Positions 1-7,771 of a stretch of DNA of 64,000 nt are shown one piece after another. The stretch is from Streptomyces noursei ATCC 11455 (lineage in GTDB: Bacteria > Actinomycetota > Actinomycetes > Streptomycetales > Streptomycetaceae), in contig NZ_CP011533.1 in assembly GCF_001704275.1 (NCBI RefSeq), forward strand, positions 2,666,001 through 2,730,000. Reading direction: 5' to 3'. The first letter of the stretch is position 1. Each line of letters starts with the position of its first letter. A model generated the notes under the pieces. It was not told the DNA's origin and made no database searches. It saw only the letters and a list, made by a program, of their open reading frames with translations. A program made the translations under genes and the position numbers.

Positions 1-573
1 GGGCCGTCCGGGTCCGGCAAGTCCAGCCTGCTGGCAGTGGCCGCGACGCTGATCCGGCCGGACCGCGGGCGGGTGGTGATCGCCGGCCGGGACACCGCGG
101 GCCTGAGCCGCGCGGAGCTGACGACGCTGCGCCGCACCACCATCGGGACGGTCTTCCAGCAGCCGAACCTGCTGCCGGCGCTGACGGCGGCCGAGCAGCT
201 CCAGGTGATGGCCCATCTGGACGGCCGCTCGCCCCGTACGGCGCGGTCCCGGGCGCGGGAGCTGCTGGCGGCGGTGGGCCTGGCGGACCAGGCGGACCGG
301 CGTCCGCACCAGTTGTCGGGCGGCCAGCGGCAGCGGGTCAACATCGCCCGGGCGCTGATGAACGAGCCCTCGGTGCTGCTGGTCGACGAGCCGACCAGCG
401 CACTGGACCACGAGCGGGGCGCGGCGGTCCTCGGCCTGCTGACCGAGCTCACCCACGCCCGCGGCACCGCGACGGTGCTGGTCACGCACGACCGCTCCCA
501 CCTGGACGCGGTGGACGCGGTGGCGGAGGTGCTGGACGGCCGGCTGACCTCAGGGGCGGGCGCCGGGGTGTGA
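1..573 (+). CDS. ABC transporter ATP-binding protein, 5' partial (LolD/MacB type)
   Basis: The reading frame is open from the first base, so the gene starts before the window; 190 residues are visible. It opens within the Walker A loop (GPSGSGKSS at residues 1-9), followed by a Q-loop (FQQPNLLPAL), the signature LSGGQRQR near residues 105-112 and Walker B VLLVDEPT near 125-132, with the switch region VLVTHDR close to the C-terminus. The architecture matches short stand-alone ATPases of the MacB/LolD/FtsE class, which energise FtsX-like permeases. No permease follows downstream; a strong hairpin closes the unit, so any partner lies upstream of the window. Family assignment is firm; substrate unknown. 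Confidence 0.93.
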   Translation, partial: GPSGSGKSSLLAVAATLIRPDRGRVVIAGRDTAGLSRAELTTLRRTTIGTVFQQPNLLPALTAAEQLQVMAHLDGRSPRTARSRARELLAAVGLADQADRRPHQLSGGQRQRVNIARALMNEPSVLLVDEPTSALDHERGAAVLGLLTELTHARGTATVLVTHDRSHLDAVDAVAEVLDGRLTSGAGAGV

Positions 574-575
574 GT

Positions 576-615
576 GTGTACGGGACGGGCGGGGGCACCG
601 GCCCGTCCCGTACAC
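576..615. terminator. Bidirectional intrinsic terminator
   Basis: A perfect 15-bp stem pairs 576-590 with 601-615 around a 10-nt loop. It begins 2 nt after the ABC gene stop and lies just before the stop of the convergent small gene at 623, so it can serve both. There is no U-tract, as is usual in Streptomyces. Confidence 0.7.
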
Positions 616-622
616 GCGGGGG

Positions 623-823
623 CTAGTCGTCACGGTGCGAGAAGGTGGGGAACAGGCCGTGCTCGTCGGTCACCCGCCTCTTGCCGGCTCCGCTCTCGGG
701 CGTGGACTCCTCGGCCTCCGGGGCGGCCTGCCCCGACCGCTCCGGGGCGCGCTCGTCGTCCCGGGCCCGGCCCTCGCGACGACCGCGCTTGCGCTGCGCG
801 TCCGGTTCCCGCTGCTCCGCCAT
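623..823 (-). CDS. Small highly charged hypothetical protein (66 aa)
   Basis: A 66-residue protein very rich in Arg, Glu, Asp and Ala over its first 50 residues, ending in a more ordered segment (DEHGLFPTFSH). No Cys, no membrane segment and no recognisable domain; the body looks disordered. I accept it as real because a good ribosome-binding site (GGAAAGGGG, about 6 nt upstream) precedes the ATG and the gene stops just before a strong hairpin. The function is unknown. It stands alone, with about 180 bp separating it from the next gene upstream. Confidence 0.6.
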   Translation of the reverse strand: MAEQREPDAQRKRGRREGRARDDERAPERSGQAAPEAEESTPESGAGKRRVTDEHGLFPTFSHRDD

Positions 824-1002
824 GACGTCCCCTTTCCTCGATGCGCCGGTCCTCGGCGGTGCCGGCTGCGGCCCGCGGTGGGCCGCTTCCTGACCAGGAA
901 CGCACCGAATCGGGACAGCAGTGCGCTGCAGCTGCCCCGTTCGGGTGGCGGGTCGGTGCGGGATTGACGCGATCCGGCCGGCGCGGGCCGTACCGGAGCG
1001 GG

Positions 1003-1497
1003 TCAGGCGCCGGGCGCGTGCGGCTGGTCGTCGGCGGCGTGCGAGAACAGCTTGAGGACGGGGACGCCGACCTTGTGGCGAGCCCGGGAGGCCCAGTCCC
1101 GGTGGAAGAACTCCTCGACGAAGTGCGGGGTGGTCAGCACGATCACCTCGTCGGCTCCGGTCTCGTCGACCACCGACTTCAGCAGGTCCAGCGGATGGTC
1201 CTCGACCACCTGGCCGACCGCCTCGGAGCCCGCAGCGCGCAGCGCCTCCAAGGTGTGCGACAGGCCCTGTTCGGCGGGGAGCACGGCGTTCGCCCCGCCG
1301 GGCTCGTCGCCCTCCCGCACGGCGTCCTCGAACTCCCCGAGCGCCACGTCGTCGATGGCCCGCAACAGGACGTCCTGTTTGCCGCGCGGCTGCATGAGGA
1401 CGACGAAGGAGACCGGGTCATCGCCGTGCAGGGTGGTGACGAACTCCACATCGGCGGGCGTCAGGGGCTTCTCGATCATCAATACGCTCGTGAACAC
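1003..1497 (-). CDS. Conserved Streptomyces hypothetical protein (about 164 aa)
   Basis: A soluble, mildly acidic protein with alternating hydrophobic strands and helices (for example SFVVLMQP, DEVIVLTTPHFVEEFFH, GVPVLKLFSH), resembling a small alpha/beta nucleotide- or stress-protein-like fold. I recall near-identical proteins in other streptomycetes, sometimes labelled indole-3-glycerol phosphate synthase, but no TrpC motif is visible and I do not support that name. The GTG at 1497 is chosen because AAGAAGGG sits 8 nt upstream; an internal ATG at 1479 (MIEKPL) is the alternative. It is monocistronic. Confidence 0.72.
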   Translation of the reverse strand: MFTSVLMIEKPLTPADVEFVTTLHGDDPVSFVVLMQPRGKQDVLLRAIDDVALGEFEDAVREGDEPGGANAVLPAEQGLSHTLEALRAAGSEAVGQVVEDHPLDLLKSVVDETGADEVIVLTTPHFVEEFFHRDWASRARHKVGVPVLKLFSHAADDQPHAPGA

Positions 1498-1607
1498 GAC
1501 GGACGCCCTTCTTCGCTTCGGCACCACTCGCCGCGGTGCCCACAGAAACCATCCTGCCCCGTCGCCACACGGGACCTGTCGGCTTTTAGTGTGCCCAACA
1601 CAAGCTA

Positions 1608-1628
1608 AGCGGAACAGATAATTCCGCT
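1608..1628 (-). terminator. Possible terminator after the RibD-like gene
   Basis: AGCGGAA (1608-1614) pairs with TTCCGCT (1622-1628) around a 7-nt loop, downstream of the minus-strand gene ending at 1651. The region is unusually AT-rich for this window. A promoter function for the gene starting at 1497 is also possible. Confidence 0.4.
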
Positions 1629-1650
1629 CAATTGAGAACCTGCGGCGCTG

Positions 1651-2472
1651 TCAGAACCGGCGGTAACGGGTGAACAGGAATCCGGAGTCCTCCAGCACGG
1701 ACGCCAGCGCGAACCGCGTGGGAACCGCGACCGCGGGCCCGTCCATGATCCGCTGCGCATCGCCCACCGCCACCACCGGGGCCAGCGACAGACACATCTC
1801 GTCCAGCGCCCCGGCCGCCGCGAACTGCCCCAGCAGGCGCGGCCCGCCCTCGGTGAGCAGCCGGGTGTGCCCCCGTTCGGCCAGCACCTCCGCCACCCGG
1901 GCCGGGTCGACGCCCAGCCCCTCGCCGGCGAAGAGCACCTCGACGCCCGCCGCCCGGGCCGCGCGCACCCGGTCCTCGGGGGCATCGGCACCGGTCAGCA
2001 CCAGGGTGGGCACCAACGGCTCGGTGAACAGCGGCAGGGCGAAGTCCAGCTCCAGGCCCGCGGTCACCACCGCGATGGCGGGGGCCGGGCCCTGTCCGGC
2101 GGCGGCCCGCCGGTCGGCGAACGCGGCCCGGGCGCGGGCCGGCCGGTAGCCCTCCCGCCGGACCGTCTCGGCGCCCACCACCACCGCGTCCGAGAGCGCC
2201 CGCAGCACTCCGAAGATCCGCATGTCGGCATCCCCGGAGAGCGGCTGCGAACGCCCCTCGTGGTGCGCCGCGCCGTCCAGGGAGGACACCATGTTGGCGC
2301 GCAGCCAGCCGGGGCGGCCGGCCCGCACCGGGTCGTCCGCCGCCGGGTACGCATAGGCCGTGGCCAGCTCGTCCAGCGTCCACTCGCGGTCGGTGGTCGC
2401 ATCGGGACCGGCGGTCCGGTCGGCCTCCGGGGCGGGGGTGGTCGGGGTGGGGAAGGGGAACAGGCGTCGCAT
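1651..2472 (-). CDS. Pyrimidine reductase family protein (RibD C-terminal domain)
   Basis: A 273-residue protein of the RibD C-terminal/dihydrofolate-reductase-like fold. Family hallmarks are the N-terminal substrate/NADPH strand (ANMVSSLDG, residues 59-67), the VVVGAETVR element near 97-105 and the TEGGPRLLG glycine loop near 207-215. In riboflavin synthesis this fold reduces the ribosyl-pyrimidine intermediate, but stand-alone actinobacterial members without a deaminase domain are common and their substrates are mostly unknown. The start is the first ATG followed by a Pro-rich linker; the ribosome-binding site is weak, so it may be leaderless. It is divergent from the ZapE-like gene, with a 67-bp shared promoter region. 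Confidence 0.86.
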   Translation of the reverse strand: MRRLFPFPTPTTPAPEADRTAGPDATTDREWTLDELATAYAYPAADDPVRAGRPGWLRANMVSSLDGAAHHEGRSQPLSGDADMRIFGVLRALSDAVVVGAETVRREGYRPARARAAFADRRAAAGQGPAPAIAVVTAGLELDFALPLFTEPLVPTLVLTGADAPEDRVRAARAAGVEVLFAGEGLGVDPARVAEVLAERGHTRLLTEGGPRLLGQFAAAGALDEMCLSLAPVVAVGDAQRIMDGPAVAVPTRFALASVLEDSGFLFTRYRRF

Positions 2473-2539
2473 GGGCGCAGTGTGACATGCCTCGCTCACC
2501 CGGTCGGGTGATGCCGCGCAGCGACTAGGCTGGACGGCT

Positions 2540-3667
2540 GTGTCACCTTCCCACTGCTCGCCCTCCCCCGCCCCCTCTCCGATAGCCGCGCCCCCGGCCG
2601 ACGGGGACCGCGCCCCGGCGCCCACCGCGCTCAGCTCCCGCGCGCCGCACGTCCCGGCCGAGCGCCTGGTCGCCGAGATGGTGCCGCCGCCGCGCTTCCA
2701 GGGCGCCCGCTTCGACACCTACCTGCCGGACCCGCGGCAGCCCAGCCAGGCCGAGGCCGTGCAGGTCCTGCGGACGTTCGCCGCGGGCATCGACGGCGCG
2801 GACGCGGACACCGGCGGGAAGCGGCGCTGGTTCTCCCGGGGACCGAAGAAGACCGTCGCGCCCAAGGGTCCGCGCGGGGTCTATCTGGACGGCGGCTACG
2901 GCGTCGGCAAGACCCACCTGCTCGCCTCCCTCTGGCACGCGACCCCCGCCGCCCCCGAGCTCAAGGCGTTCGGGACCTTCGTCGAGCTGACCAACCTGGT
3001 CGGCGCCCTCGGTTTCCAGCAGACGGTGCGCACGCTCGGCTCCCACCGGCTGCTGTGCATCGACGAGTTCGAGCTGGACGACCCCGGCGACACGGTGCTG
3101 GTCTCCACCCTGCTGGGCAAGCTGGTGGAGGCCGGTGTGGCGCTGGCCGCCACCTCCAACACGCTGCCCGGCAAGCTCGGCGAGGGCCGGTTCGCCGCCG
3201 CCGACTTCCTGCGCGAGATCCAGGGCCTGAGCGCCCACTTCCGCGCCCTGCGCATCGACGGCGAGGACTACCGGCACCGCGGCCTGCCCGAGGCGCCCGC
3301 CCCGTACGACGACGAGACGGTGACCCGCGCGGCGCACCACACCCCGGGCGCCTCGCTCGACGACTTCCCGGCCCTCCTGCACCACCTCTCGACGGTGCAC
3401 CCCAGCCGGTACGGCGCGATGTGCGACGGCATAACGGCGGTCTGCCTCACCGACGTGCAGGCGGTTCCGGACCAGTCCACCGCGCTGCGCCTGGTGGTGC
3501 TCGCCGACCGGCTCTACGACCGGGAGGTGCCGGTGCTGGCCTCCGGCAAGCCCTTCGACGAACTGTTCAGCGACGAGATGCTGCGCGGCGGCTACCGGAA
3601 GAAGTACTTCCGCGCCATCTCCCGGCTGACCGCGCTGGCCCGGGACGCCAAGACGCTGGTGGCGTAG
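2540..3667 (+). CDS. zapE: AFG1/ZapE-like P-loop ATPase
   Basis: A 375-residue AAA-type ATPase with Walker A GGYGVGKT at residues 118-125 and Walker B LLCIDEFE at 171-178, matching the AFG1/ZapE family. In gamma-proteobacteria ZapE acts at late Z-rings; in actinobacteria the role is unproven. The first 45 residues are Pro/Ala-rich and probably disordered. The GTG start is supported by a leaderless arrangement: a -10-like TAGGCT at 2526-2531 lies 8 nt upstream and there is no Shine-Dalgarno sequence. It is divergent from the RibD-like gene and followed by the convergent zinc-ribbon gene. Confidence 0.88.
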   Translation: MSPSHCSPSPAPSPIAAPPADGDRAPAPTALSSRAPHVPAERLVAEMVPPPRFQGARFDTYLPDPRQPSQAEAVQVLRTFAAGIDGADADTGGKRRWFSRGPKKTVAPKGPRGVYLDGGYGVGKTHLLASLWHATPAAPELKAFGTFVELTNLVGALGFQQTVRTLGSHRLLCIDEFELDDPGDTVLVSTLLGKLVEAGVALAATSNTLPGKLGEGRFAAADFLREIQGLSAHFRALRIDGEDYRHRGLPEAPAPYDDETVTRAAHHTPGASLDDFPALLHHLSTVHPSRYGAMCDGITAVCLTDVQAVPDQSTALRLVVLADRLYDREVPVLASGKPFDELFSDEMLRGGYRKKYFRAISRLTALARDAKTLVA

Positions 3668-3694
3668 CCGGCGACCGGCCGTCCGGCGAGCCGG

Positions 3695-3892
3695 TCAGCC
3701 CGAGCAGGCCGAGCGCTGGGCCTCCTGCCACTCGCAGACCGGGCAGCGGACGATGCCCGGCCGGAACGCCGGGTATGCGGTCGGACGGCCGCACTCGACG
3801 CAGTCGGCGCGCGGCGGGCCCGCGTCGGCGCCGGGGGCCTCCGGGCCCGGGTCGTCCGGATCGGGCGTGGGGTGCGGATCGGTGCGGGGCAT
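3695..3892 (-). CDS. Small zinc-ribbon protein (65 aa)
   Basis: A 65-residue protein with an acidic Pro-rich N-terminal half and a C-terminal zinc ribbon: Cys31-x2-Cys34 and Cys50-x2-Cys53 (CVECGRP and CPVCEWQ), plus one extra Cys near the end. Four-Cys ribbons of this size usually bind Zn and act in nucleic-acid or protein contacts, but nothing here shows the target. It ends 28 nt from the convergent ZapE-like gene, and its ATG lies 31 nt from the next minus-strand gene stop, so it may be the distal gene after the ABC exporter pair or the two may be independent. The domain call is good; function unknown. Confidence 0.68.
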   Translation of the reverse strand: MPRTDPHPTPDPDDPGPEAPGADAGPPRADCVECGRPTAYPAFRPGIVRCPVCEWQEAQRSACSG

Positions 3893-3923
3893 GGGGCGAG
3901 CGTACGCCGCGGACCCGGAGCCC

Positions 3924-4604
3924 TCAGCCGCGGCGCCCGCTGAGGGCGCAGGCCAGGGCCGTGGCGGCGGACGCCAGCGGCACCGCGACGGCGAGCGACG
4001 GCCAGGGCACGGCGACGGTGCCCCGCTCGGAGCCGGTGATCATGCCGCGCAGCGCGGCGTTGGCGGGCGACGCGCCCAGGACGAGGACCAGCAGCGCGGC
4101 GATCAGCCCGACCGGGACGCCCCAGCCGGGGCGGCGCAGCACCGGCGGGGAGCACAGCGCGCCGATCCCGATGCCCAGCACGAGGCAGACCGACGCGGTG
4201 AGCAGCCCGGCGCCGGTCGCGGGCAGCACCGGGACCGCGACCCGATGGCCGGTCGAGTGCGGGTCGGAGAGCAGCGCGACGAAGGCCGTCCCGGCGAGTG
4301 CGAGGACCAGCGCCGCGCCGACCGCGGCCAGCAGCGCGGCGAGGTGCGCCCGGCCGGGTCCGGCGGCGGCCGCCACACAACTGCGGGCGGCCGGCGGCTC
4401 GTTGGTGGCACAGATCCGGGCCAGCCAGACGGAGACCGGCAGCAGCCCGCCGGCGGCGTAGCCGTACGCGTCCAGGATCGGGCCGCCGGTCTGGACGCCG
4501 ATCGCGAGGAACGCCGCGTAGGCGAGGAGCGGCGGCAGCCAGCGGTAGGAACCGACGAGCAGCACCGCCTGATAGCGGACCAGCGCGGGCAGGGAGGCGG
4601 TCAT
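3924..4604 (-). CDS. ABC transporter permease-like membrane protein
   Basis: A 226-residue hydrophobic protein with about six predicted membrane segments (for example LLAYAAFLAIGV, LAALLAAVGAALVLALAG, VPVGLIAALLVLVLG). Its ATG overlaps the stop of the upstream ATPase gene in an ATGA arrangement, so the two are translationally coupled and form one ABC exporter. Sequence alone does not place it in a named permease family, and the substrate is unknown. The polar segment with Asn-Glu-Pro-Pro-Ala near residue 68 probably faces the cytoplasm. Confidence 0.8.
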   Translation of the reverse strand: MTASLPALVRYQAVLLVGSYRWLPPLLAYAAFLAIGVQTGGPILDAYGYAAGGLLPVSVWLARICATNEPPAARSCVAAAAGPGRAHLAALLAAVGAALVLALAGTAFVALLSDPHSTGHRVAVPVLPATGAGLLTASVCLVLGIGIGALCSPPVLRRPGWGVPVGLIAALLVLVLGASPANAALRGMITGSERGTVAVPWPSLAVAVPLASAATALACALSGRRG

Positions 4605-5530
4605 GACCGGGGGGCCTCTCCGGGAGCAGGGGTTCCGGTGGTTCCGGGGCCGGGCGGCTCGGCGGCGACCGCCCGGATGTGCCAGGGCGGGCGCGCGGTG
4701 AGCAGGGTGCGCAGCAGGGCGTCGGAGTGAACGGTGGCGACGGTGAGCCGCAGGCTGTTGCCGGGACCGGGGGCGAGGTCCGGCGCGCCCGGCAGGCCGG
4801 GCGGCGGCGGGCTGCCCGGCGGACCCTCCGCCTCGACGACGGTCCGCGGGCCGGCACCGGCGTCGACCCCGTCGGCCGGCTCGGCGGCGGTACCGGGCTC
4901 CCGGGGCAGCAGCCGGCCGTCGGCGACGCGGTAGCGGGCGCTCGCGGCCCCGGCCAGTCGGCGTGGGTCGTGGTCGACGAAGACCACGGTGCCGCCGGCG
5001 GCGACCCGTTCGGCGACCGCGCGGTCGAGGGTGTCGCGGGCGGCCGGGTCCAGCCCGGTCCACGCCTCGTCCAGGACGAGGAGTTCGGGCTCGGCGAGCA
5101 GTGCCTGGGCGACCGCGACCTTCTGACTCGTCCCCTTGGACAGCTCGGCCAGCGGGGTCCGGGCGTGCCCGGCGGCGCCGAAGCGCGCCAGCCACTCGGC
5201 GGCACGGTCCGCCGCCTCCGGTGTCCGCAGGCCGTGGACGCGGCCGAGGTGGGCGAGGTAACCGGCGGCGGTGAACGGCAGGGCGGCCGGGAACCGCTCG
5301 GGCACGTAGGCGGTGCGCGGGCGCCCGGTGATCCGACCCGTGGTGGGCCGGTCGATGCCGGCGAGCAGCCGCAGCAGCGTGGACTTGCCGCTGCCGTTGG
5401 TCCCCTCGATGCGCAACAGCGCGCCCGCCGGCACATCGAGCCGCACCTCGCGCAGCACCCAGGGCCCACGCAGGCCGTAGCGCCGCCCGACCCCGTCCAG
5501 CCGCATCCGCTGCGCTTCCTGCCGCGGCAT
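4601..5530 (-). CDS. ABC transporter ATP-binding protein
   Basis: A 309-residue ATPase with Walker A GTNGSGKST (43-51), a slightly divergent signature LSKGTSQK (130-137), Walker B LLVLDEAW (150-157) and an H-loop VDHD (185-188). The signature and the Trp after the catalytic Glu are typical of CcmA/drug-efflux-like ATPases. After about residue 205 it carries a roughly 100-residue Pro/Gly/Ala-rich C-terminal extension not needed for ATPase function. The ATG follows GGGGAGG by 8-9 nt. It is coupled by a 4-nt overlap to the permease gene. Upstream lies the 22-bp tandem repeat array shared with the divergent gene at 5718. Confidence 0.88.
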   Translation of the reverse strand: MPRQEAQRMRLDGVGRRYGLRGPWVLREVRLDVPAGALLRIEGTNGSGKSTLLRLLAGIDRPTTGRITGRPRTAYVPERFPAALPFTAAGYLAHLGRVHGLRTPEAADRAAEWLARFGAAGHARTPLAELSKGTSQKVAVAQALLAEPELLVLDEAWTGLDPAARDTLDRAVAERVAAGGTVVFVDHDPRRLAGAASARYRVADGRLLPREPGTAAEPADGVDAGAGPRTVVEAEGPPGSPPPPGLPGAPDLAPGPGNSLRLTVATVHSDALLRTLLTARPPWHIRAVAAEPPGPGTTGTPAPGEAPRS

Positions 5531-5624
5531 CGGCCGCACCTCCCCCGTTCCCCTGTTCCCCTGTAGCCGCCGACGGTAGCCGGGCGCGGGCAACACCGCG
5601 TCGTCGGGCGCGGGTTCGGCGACC

Positions 5625-5700
5625 GTCGGCGGTCGCGAGGGGGACTGTCGGCGGTCGCGAGGGGGACTGTCGGCGGTCGCGAGGGGGACTGTCGGTGGCG
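5625..5700. repeat. 22-bp tandem repeat array in a divergent promoter region
   Basis: Three perfect head-to-tail copies of a 22-bp unit (5625-5646, 5647-5668, 5669-5690), each beginning GTCGGCGGTCGCGAGG, plus a degraded partial fourth copy. The array fills the space between the minus-strand ABC ATPase (start 5530) and the plus-strand gene at 5718 and ends 17 nt before that GTG. Confidence 0.9.
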
Positions 5701-5717
5701 GCTGGCAGACTGATCGG

Positions 5718-6482
5718 GTGACCAGTACCGAGACCGCCGGCCCGTCCGGCGAGCACAGCGCACCCACCCGGATCGACGACCAGCGGGCGCAGGCCCCCAC
5801 GGAGCCGGCGCCGGAGTACGTCCTGCCACTGGTGGTGCGCGTGGAGCGGGCCGCACCCCCCGGGCGCACGGACGCGCTGGAGACCGCGGCGCGGGCGGTG
5901 CTGGTGCTGCTCTCCGACGAGCGGGCCACCGACGCGGGCGAGTGGGCCCGGGCGGTGCACGACTGGCAGGACTCCCGGATACGGAAGGTGGTCCGGCGGG
6001 CACGCGGAGCGGAGTGGCGACGGGCCGAGGCCCTGCCCGGCATCACGGTCACCGGCCGCGAGGCCGAGGTGCGGGTCTTCCCGCCGGTGCCGCTGGACGG
6101 CTGGCCGAAGGACCTCGCCCGGCTCCAGGTCTCCGGCACCGAGCTGGACGAACCGCAGGCCCCCGCGGAGCCCGCGGACGGCGCGCCGGTGCTGTGGCTC
6201 AATCCCGGGCTGAAGATGTCGGCGGGCAAGGCGATGGCACAGGCCGGGCACGGCGCACAACTGGCCTGGTGGGAGCTGTCCACGGCGGAGCGGGAAGCCT
6301 GGCGCGCGGCAGGGTTCCCGCTGGCCGTGCGCACCGCGACGCCCGCGGCCTGGCCGGCACTGACGACCAGCGGACTGCCCGTGGTGCGGGACGCCGGGTT
6401 CACCGAGATCGCACCCGGGAAAACCGTGGTGACCGAAGGGGGCAGTCGATTCTGCCCCCTCCCCCGCACACGGCGGCCCTAG
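5718..6482 (+). CDS. Peptidyl-tRNA hydrolase 2 (PTH2)-like protein
   Basis: 254 residues. The C-terminal half carries a PTH2-like core: LNPGLKMSAGK at residues 161-171, then AMAQAGHGAQLA with a conserved His near 178, and a final strand FTEIAPGKTVV, as in archaeal/eukaryotic-type peptidyl-tRNA hydrolases that recycle drop-off peptidyl-tRNA. The N-terminal 150 residues are not part of the canonical about 115-residue PTH2 and may be an actinobacterial extension. A GTG start is used and the ribosome-binding site is poor. The last codon runs straight into a CTAGGG element end, whose TAG is the stop codon, so the original C-terminus may have been altered. Confidence 0.72.
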   Translation: MTSTETAGPSGEHSAPTRIDDQRAQAPTEPAPEYVLPLVVRVERAAPPGRTDALETAARAVLVLLSDERATDAGEWARAVHDWQDSRIRKVVRRARGAEWRRAEALPGITVTGREAEVRVFPPVPLDGWPKDLARLQVSGTELDEPQAPAEPADGAPVLWLNPGLKMSAGKAMAQAGHGAQLAWWELSTAEREAWRAAGFPLAVRTATPAAWPALTTSGLPVVRDAGFTEIAPGKTVVTEGGSRFCPLPRTRRP

Positions 6483-6508
6483 GGTCTGTCCGACGGGTCA
6501 TGGCCGGG
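6479..6508. mobile_element. Solitary end of a CTAG-ended palindromic element (copy C, truncated)
   Basis: These 30 bp match 28 of 30 positions of one end of the complete element at 32053-32221 (read on the opposite strand), starting CTAGGG. The internal core and other end are not found, so this looks like a decayed half-element. Its TAG supplies the stop codon of the PTH2-like gene. Confidence 0.6.
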
Positions 6509-6830
6509 CGGGGCGGCTGCGCCGGCGGTAGCGCCGCCGAGGGTGCCGAACGCGGGTGACGCCGTGACGTGACGAACGCCGCGCGGCTTCTTCACGTGTG
6601 ACCAAGCGTGACCGAGAAGTGGGCTCGCGCGGCCGTGTCCCACCCTGCCTTCCCACGAGCACAGCACCGAGTCGGCACTCGCCGGCACCCCGGCACCCCG
6701 GCACCCCGGCACCCCGGCACCCCGGCACCCCGGCACCCCGGCACCACCCTGCGCATCAGCGCCACCGGCCGCGAATCGACCAATCCCGACGGCGAGTTCA
6801 GTGCCCGGTACGGAATCGGCGCGTCGGGGT
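6509..6830. other. Intergenic region without a supported gene
   Basis: No convincing gene. It holds an 8-bp tandem array at 6684-6746 and low-complexity GC-rich sequence. Open frames across the array encode only a Gly/Arg/Pro octad artefact and have no ribosome-binding site. Confidence 0.6.
6684..6746. repeat. 8-bp tandem repeat array (GGCACCCC)n
   Basis: Seven perfect copies of GGCACCCC (6684-6739) followed by a partial eighth. It lies between the PTH2-like gene and the convergent SRPBCC gene and is a likely slippage site. Confidence 0.92.
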
Positions 6831-7514
6831 TCAGTGCCGCTGCTCGATGGCAGTCGCTTCGGCGGTGGTCTTCAGCTCGCGCAACCATGCTTCGAGGCCC
6901 TGGCGGAGGATCGCGGTCGCGGCGGGAACGTTCGCGTCGACCTGGGCGCCGGTGTGGGTCTCCTCGGTGCTCACCCGGACCCCTCCCTCGACCTCGGTGA
7001 AGTTCCATACGTGGACGCCGTCGATGCGCAGTCCCGCGCCGACCGCGGGGCCGGTCCAGCGGATGCAGGAGTTGCGCTTGAGCTGTCGGACGGTCGAGGT
7101 GATCTCCAACTCGGTGGCGGGAGTCGTGGGGTTGGGCGGTACCGGGGTCGTCCAGCGGAACGCCGACCCCTTCCGGAAGGGGCCGTGGTCGAGGCGTTCC
7201 ATGGTGCTGACGCCGGCCTGCCAGGACGGCCAGCGCACCACGTCGGTCTGCAGCTTCCAGATGGTGCGCAACGGCGCGTGGATCACGGCCTCGGTCCGGT
7301 AGCGGACCTGCGCGTGGGGGTCGACGCCGCCCCCGCGGCAGGTGAGGGAGGGGCCGGCACGGTGCGGGGTGGCCCCGGCGGGCGGGGCGGCGGCGCCGAG
7401 GAGGCCGATGACGAGCGGCACGGCGAACAGGACGGCGCGGGGGCGAGTGCGGGCGTGGGTACGGGTGCGGGTACCAGCGCTTGCGCCGGGGCTGGGGCTG
7501 GCGATGCCGGACAT
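6831..7514 (-). CDS. Exported SRPBCC (polyketide cyclase/START-like) protein
   Basis: 227 residues. An N-terminal Arg/Thr-rich stretch, a hydrophobic segment (AVLFAVPLVIGLLGAAAP) and an AGAT-like cleavage region around residues 45-55 indicate export. The rest is a START-like SRPBCC fold: a VIHAPLRTIWKLQTDVVRWP first strand-helix and a long C-terminal helix. This fold makes a deep hydrophobic cavity and usually binds a lipid or polyketide-like ligand. The ATG follows AAGGGGAAC. It is divergent from a TetR regulator; the shared region carries inverted repeats, so ligand-linked control by that regulator is plausible but inferred. Confidence 0.8.
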   Translation of the reverse strand: MSGIASPSPGASAGTRTRTHARTRPRAVLFAVPLVIGLLGAAAPPAGATPHRAGPSLTCRGGGVDPHAQVRYRTEAVIHAPLRTIWKLQTDVVRWPSWQAGVSTMERLDHGPFRKGSAFRWTTPVPPNPTTPATELEITSTVRQLKRNSCIRWTGPAVGAGLRIDGVHVWNFTEVEGGVRVSTEETHTGAQVDANVPAATAILRQGLEAWLRELKTTAEATAIEQRH

Positions 7515-7645
7515 GGGGTTCCCCTTGTCGGTTGTTGGGCTCTTGCCTGCTGTTGGGGTCTCATCGGTTGCCGAGGCGCCCGGTCGGATTCCGTGAGGGC
7601 GGTGCCTGTTGAGCCCGCAGCGGTGCACGCCGCCCCCTCACACGA

Positions 7646-7729
7646 CCGTTAGACTCTTAGCCGTTCGTTAGAAGTTATAACTATCGGGAGGGCGGGCGGT
7701 CAAGAGATCGCGTGATAGGTTCTAACGAA
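7646..7729. promoter_or_regulatory. Candidate TetR operator in the SRPBCC/TetR divergent promoter
   Basis: TTCGTTAGAA (7664-7673) and its exact inverse TTCTAACGAA (7720-7729) lie 46 nt apart. A GTTATAAC palindrome (7674-7681) and another GTTAG half-site near 7648 lie beside the first. The block is distinctly AT-rich against its surroundings, as expected for promoters with TetR sites. Confidence 0.55.
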
Positions 7730-7771
7730 ATCTTGAGGGCATAGGCGAGCGGGCGGGGAAGGCGGCAGGTC

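Noticed and set aside
1003..1497. Indole-3-glycerol phosphate synthase
   Set aside because: I recall this label on homologues, but no TrpC motif is visible and the protein is far too short.
5625..5700. CRISPR-like array
   Set aside because: Units are directly joined with no spacers, and no cas genes are present.
3592..6469. Very long open frames opposite or out of frame with the ABC exporter genes
   Set aside because: They are Arg/Pro/Ala-rich shadows caused by high GC; the in-frame ABC motifs, ribosome-binding sites and ATGA overlap define the real genes.
6479..6736. Minus-strand frame with repeated PGCRGAGV
   Set aside because: Translation artefact of the 8-bp array; no ribosome-binding site and no conserved composition.
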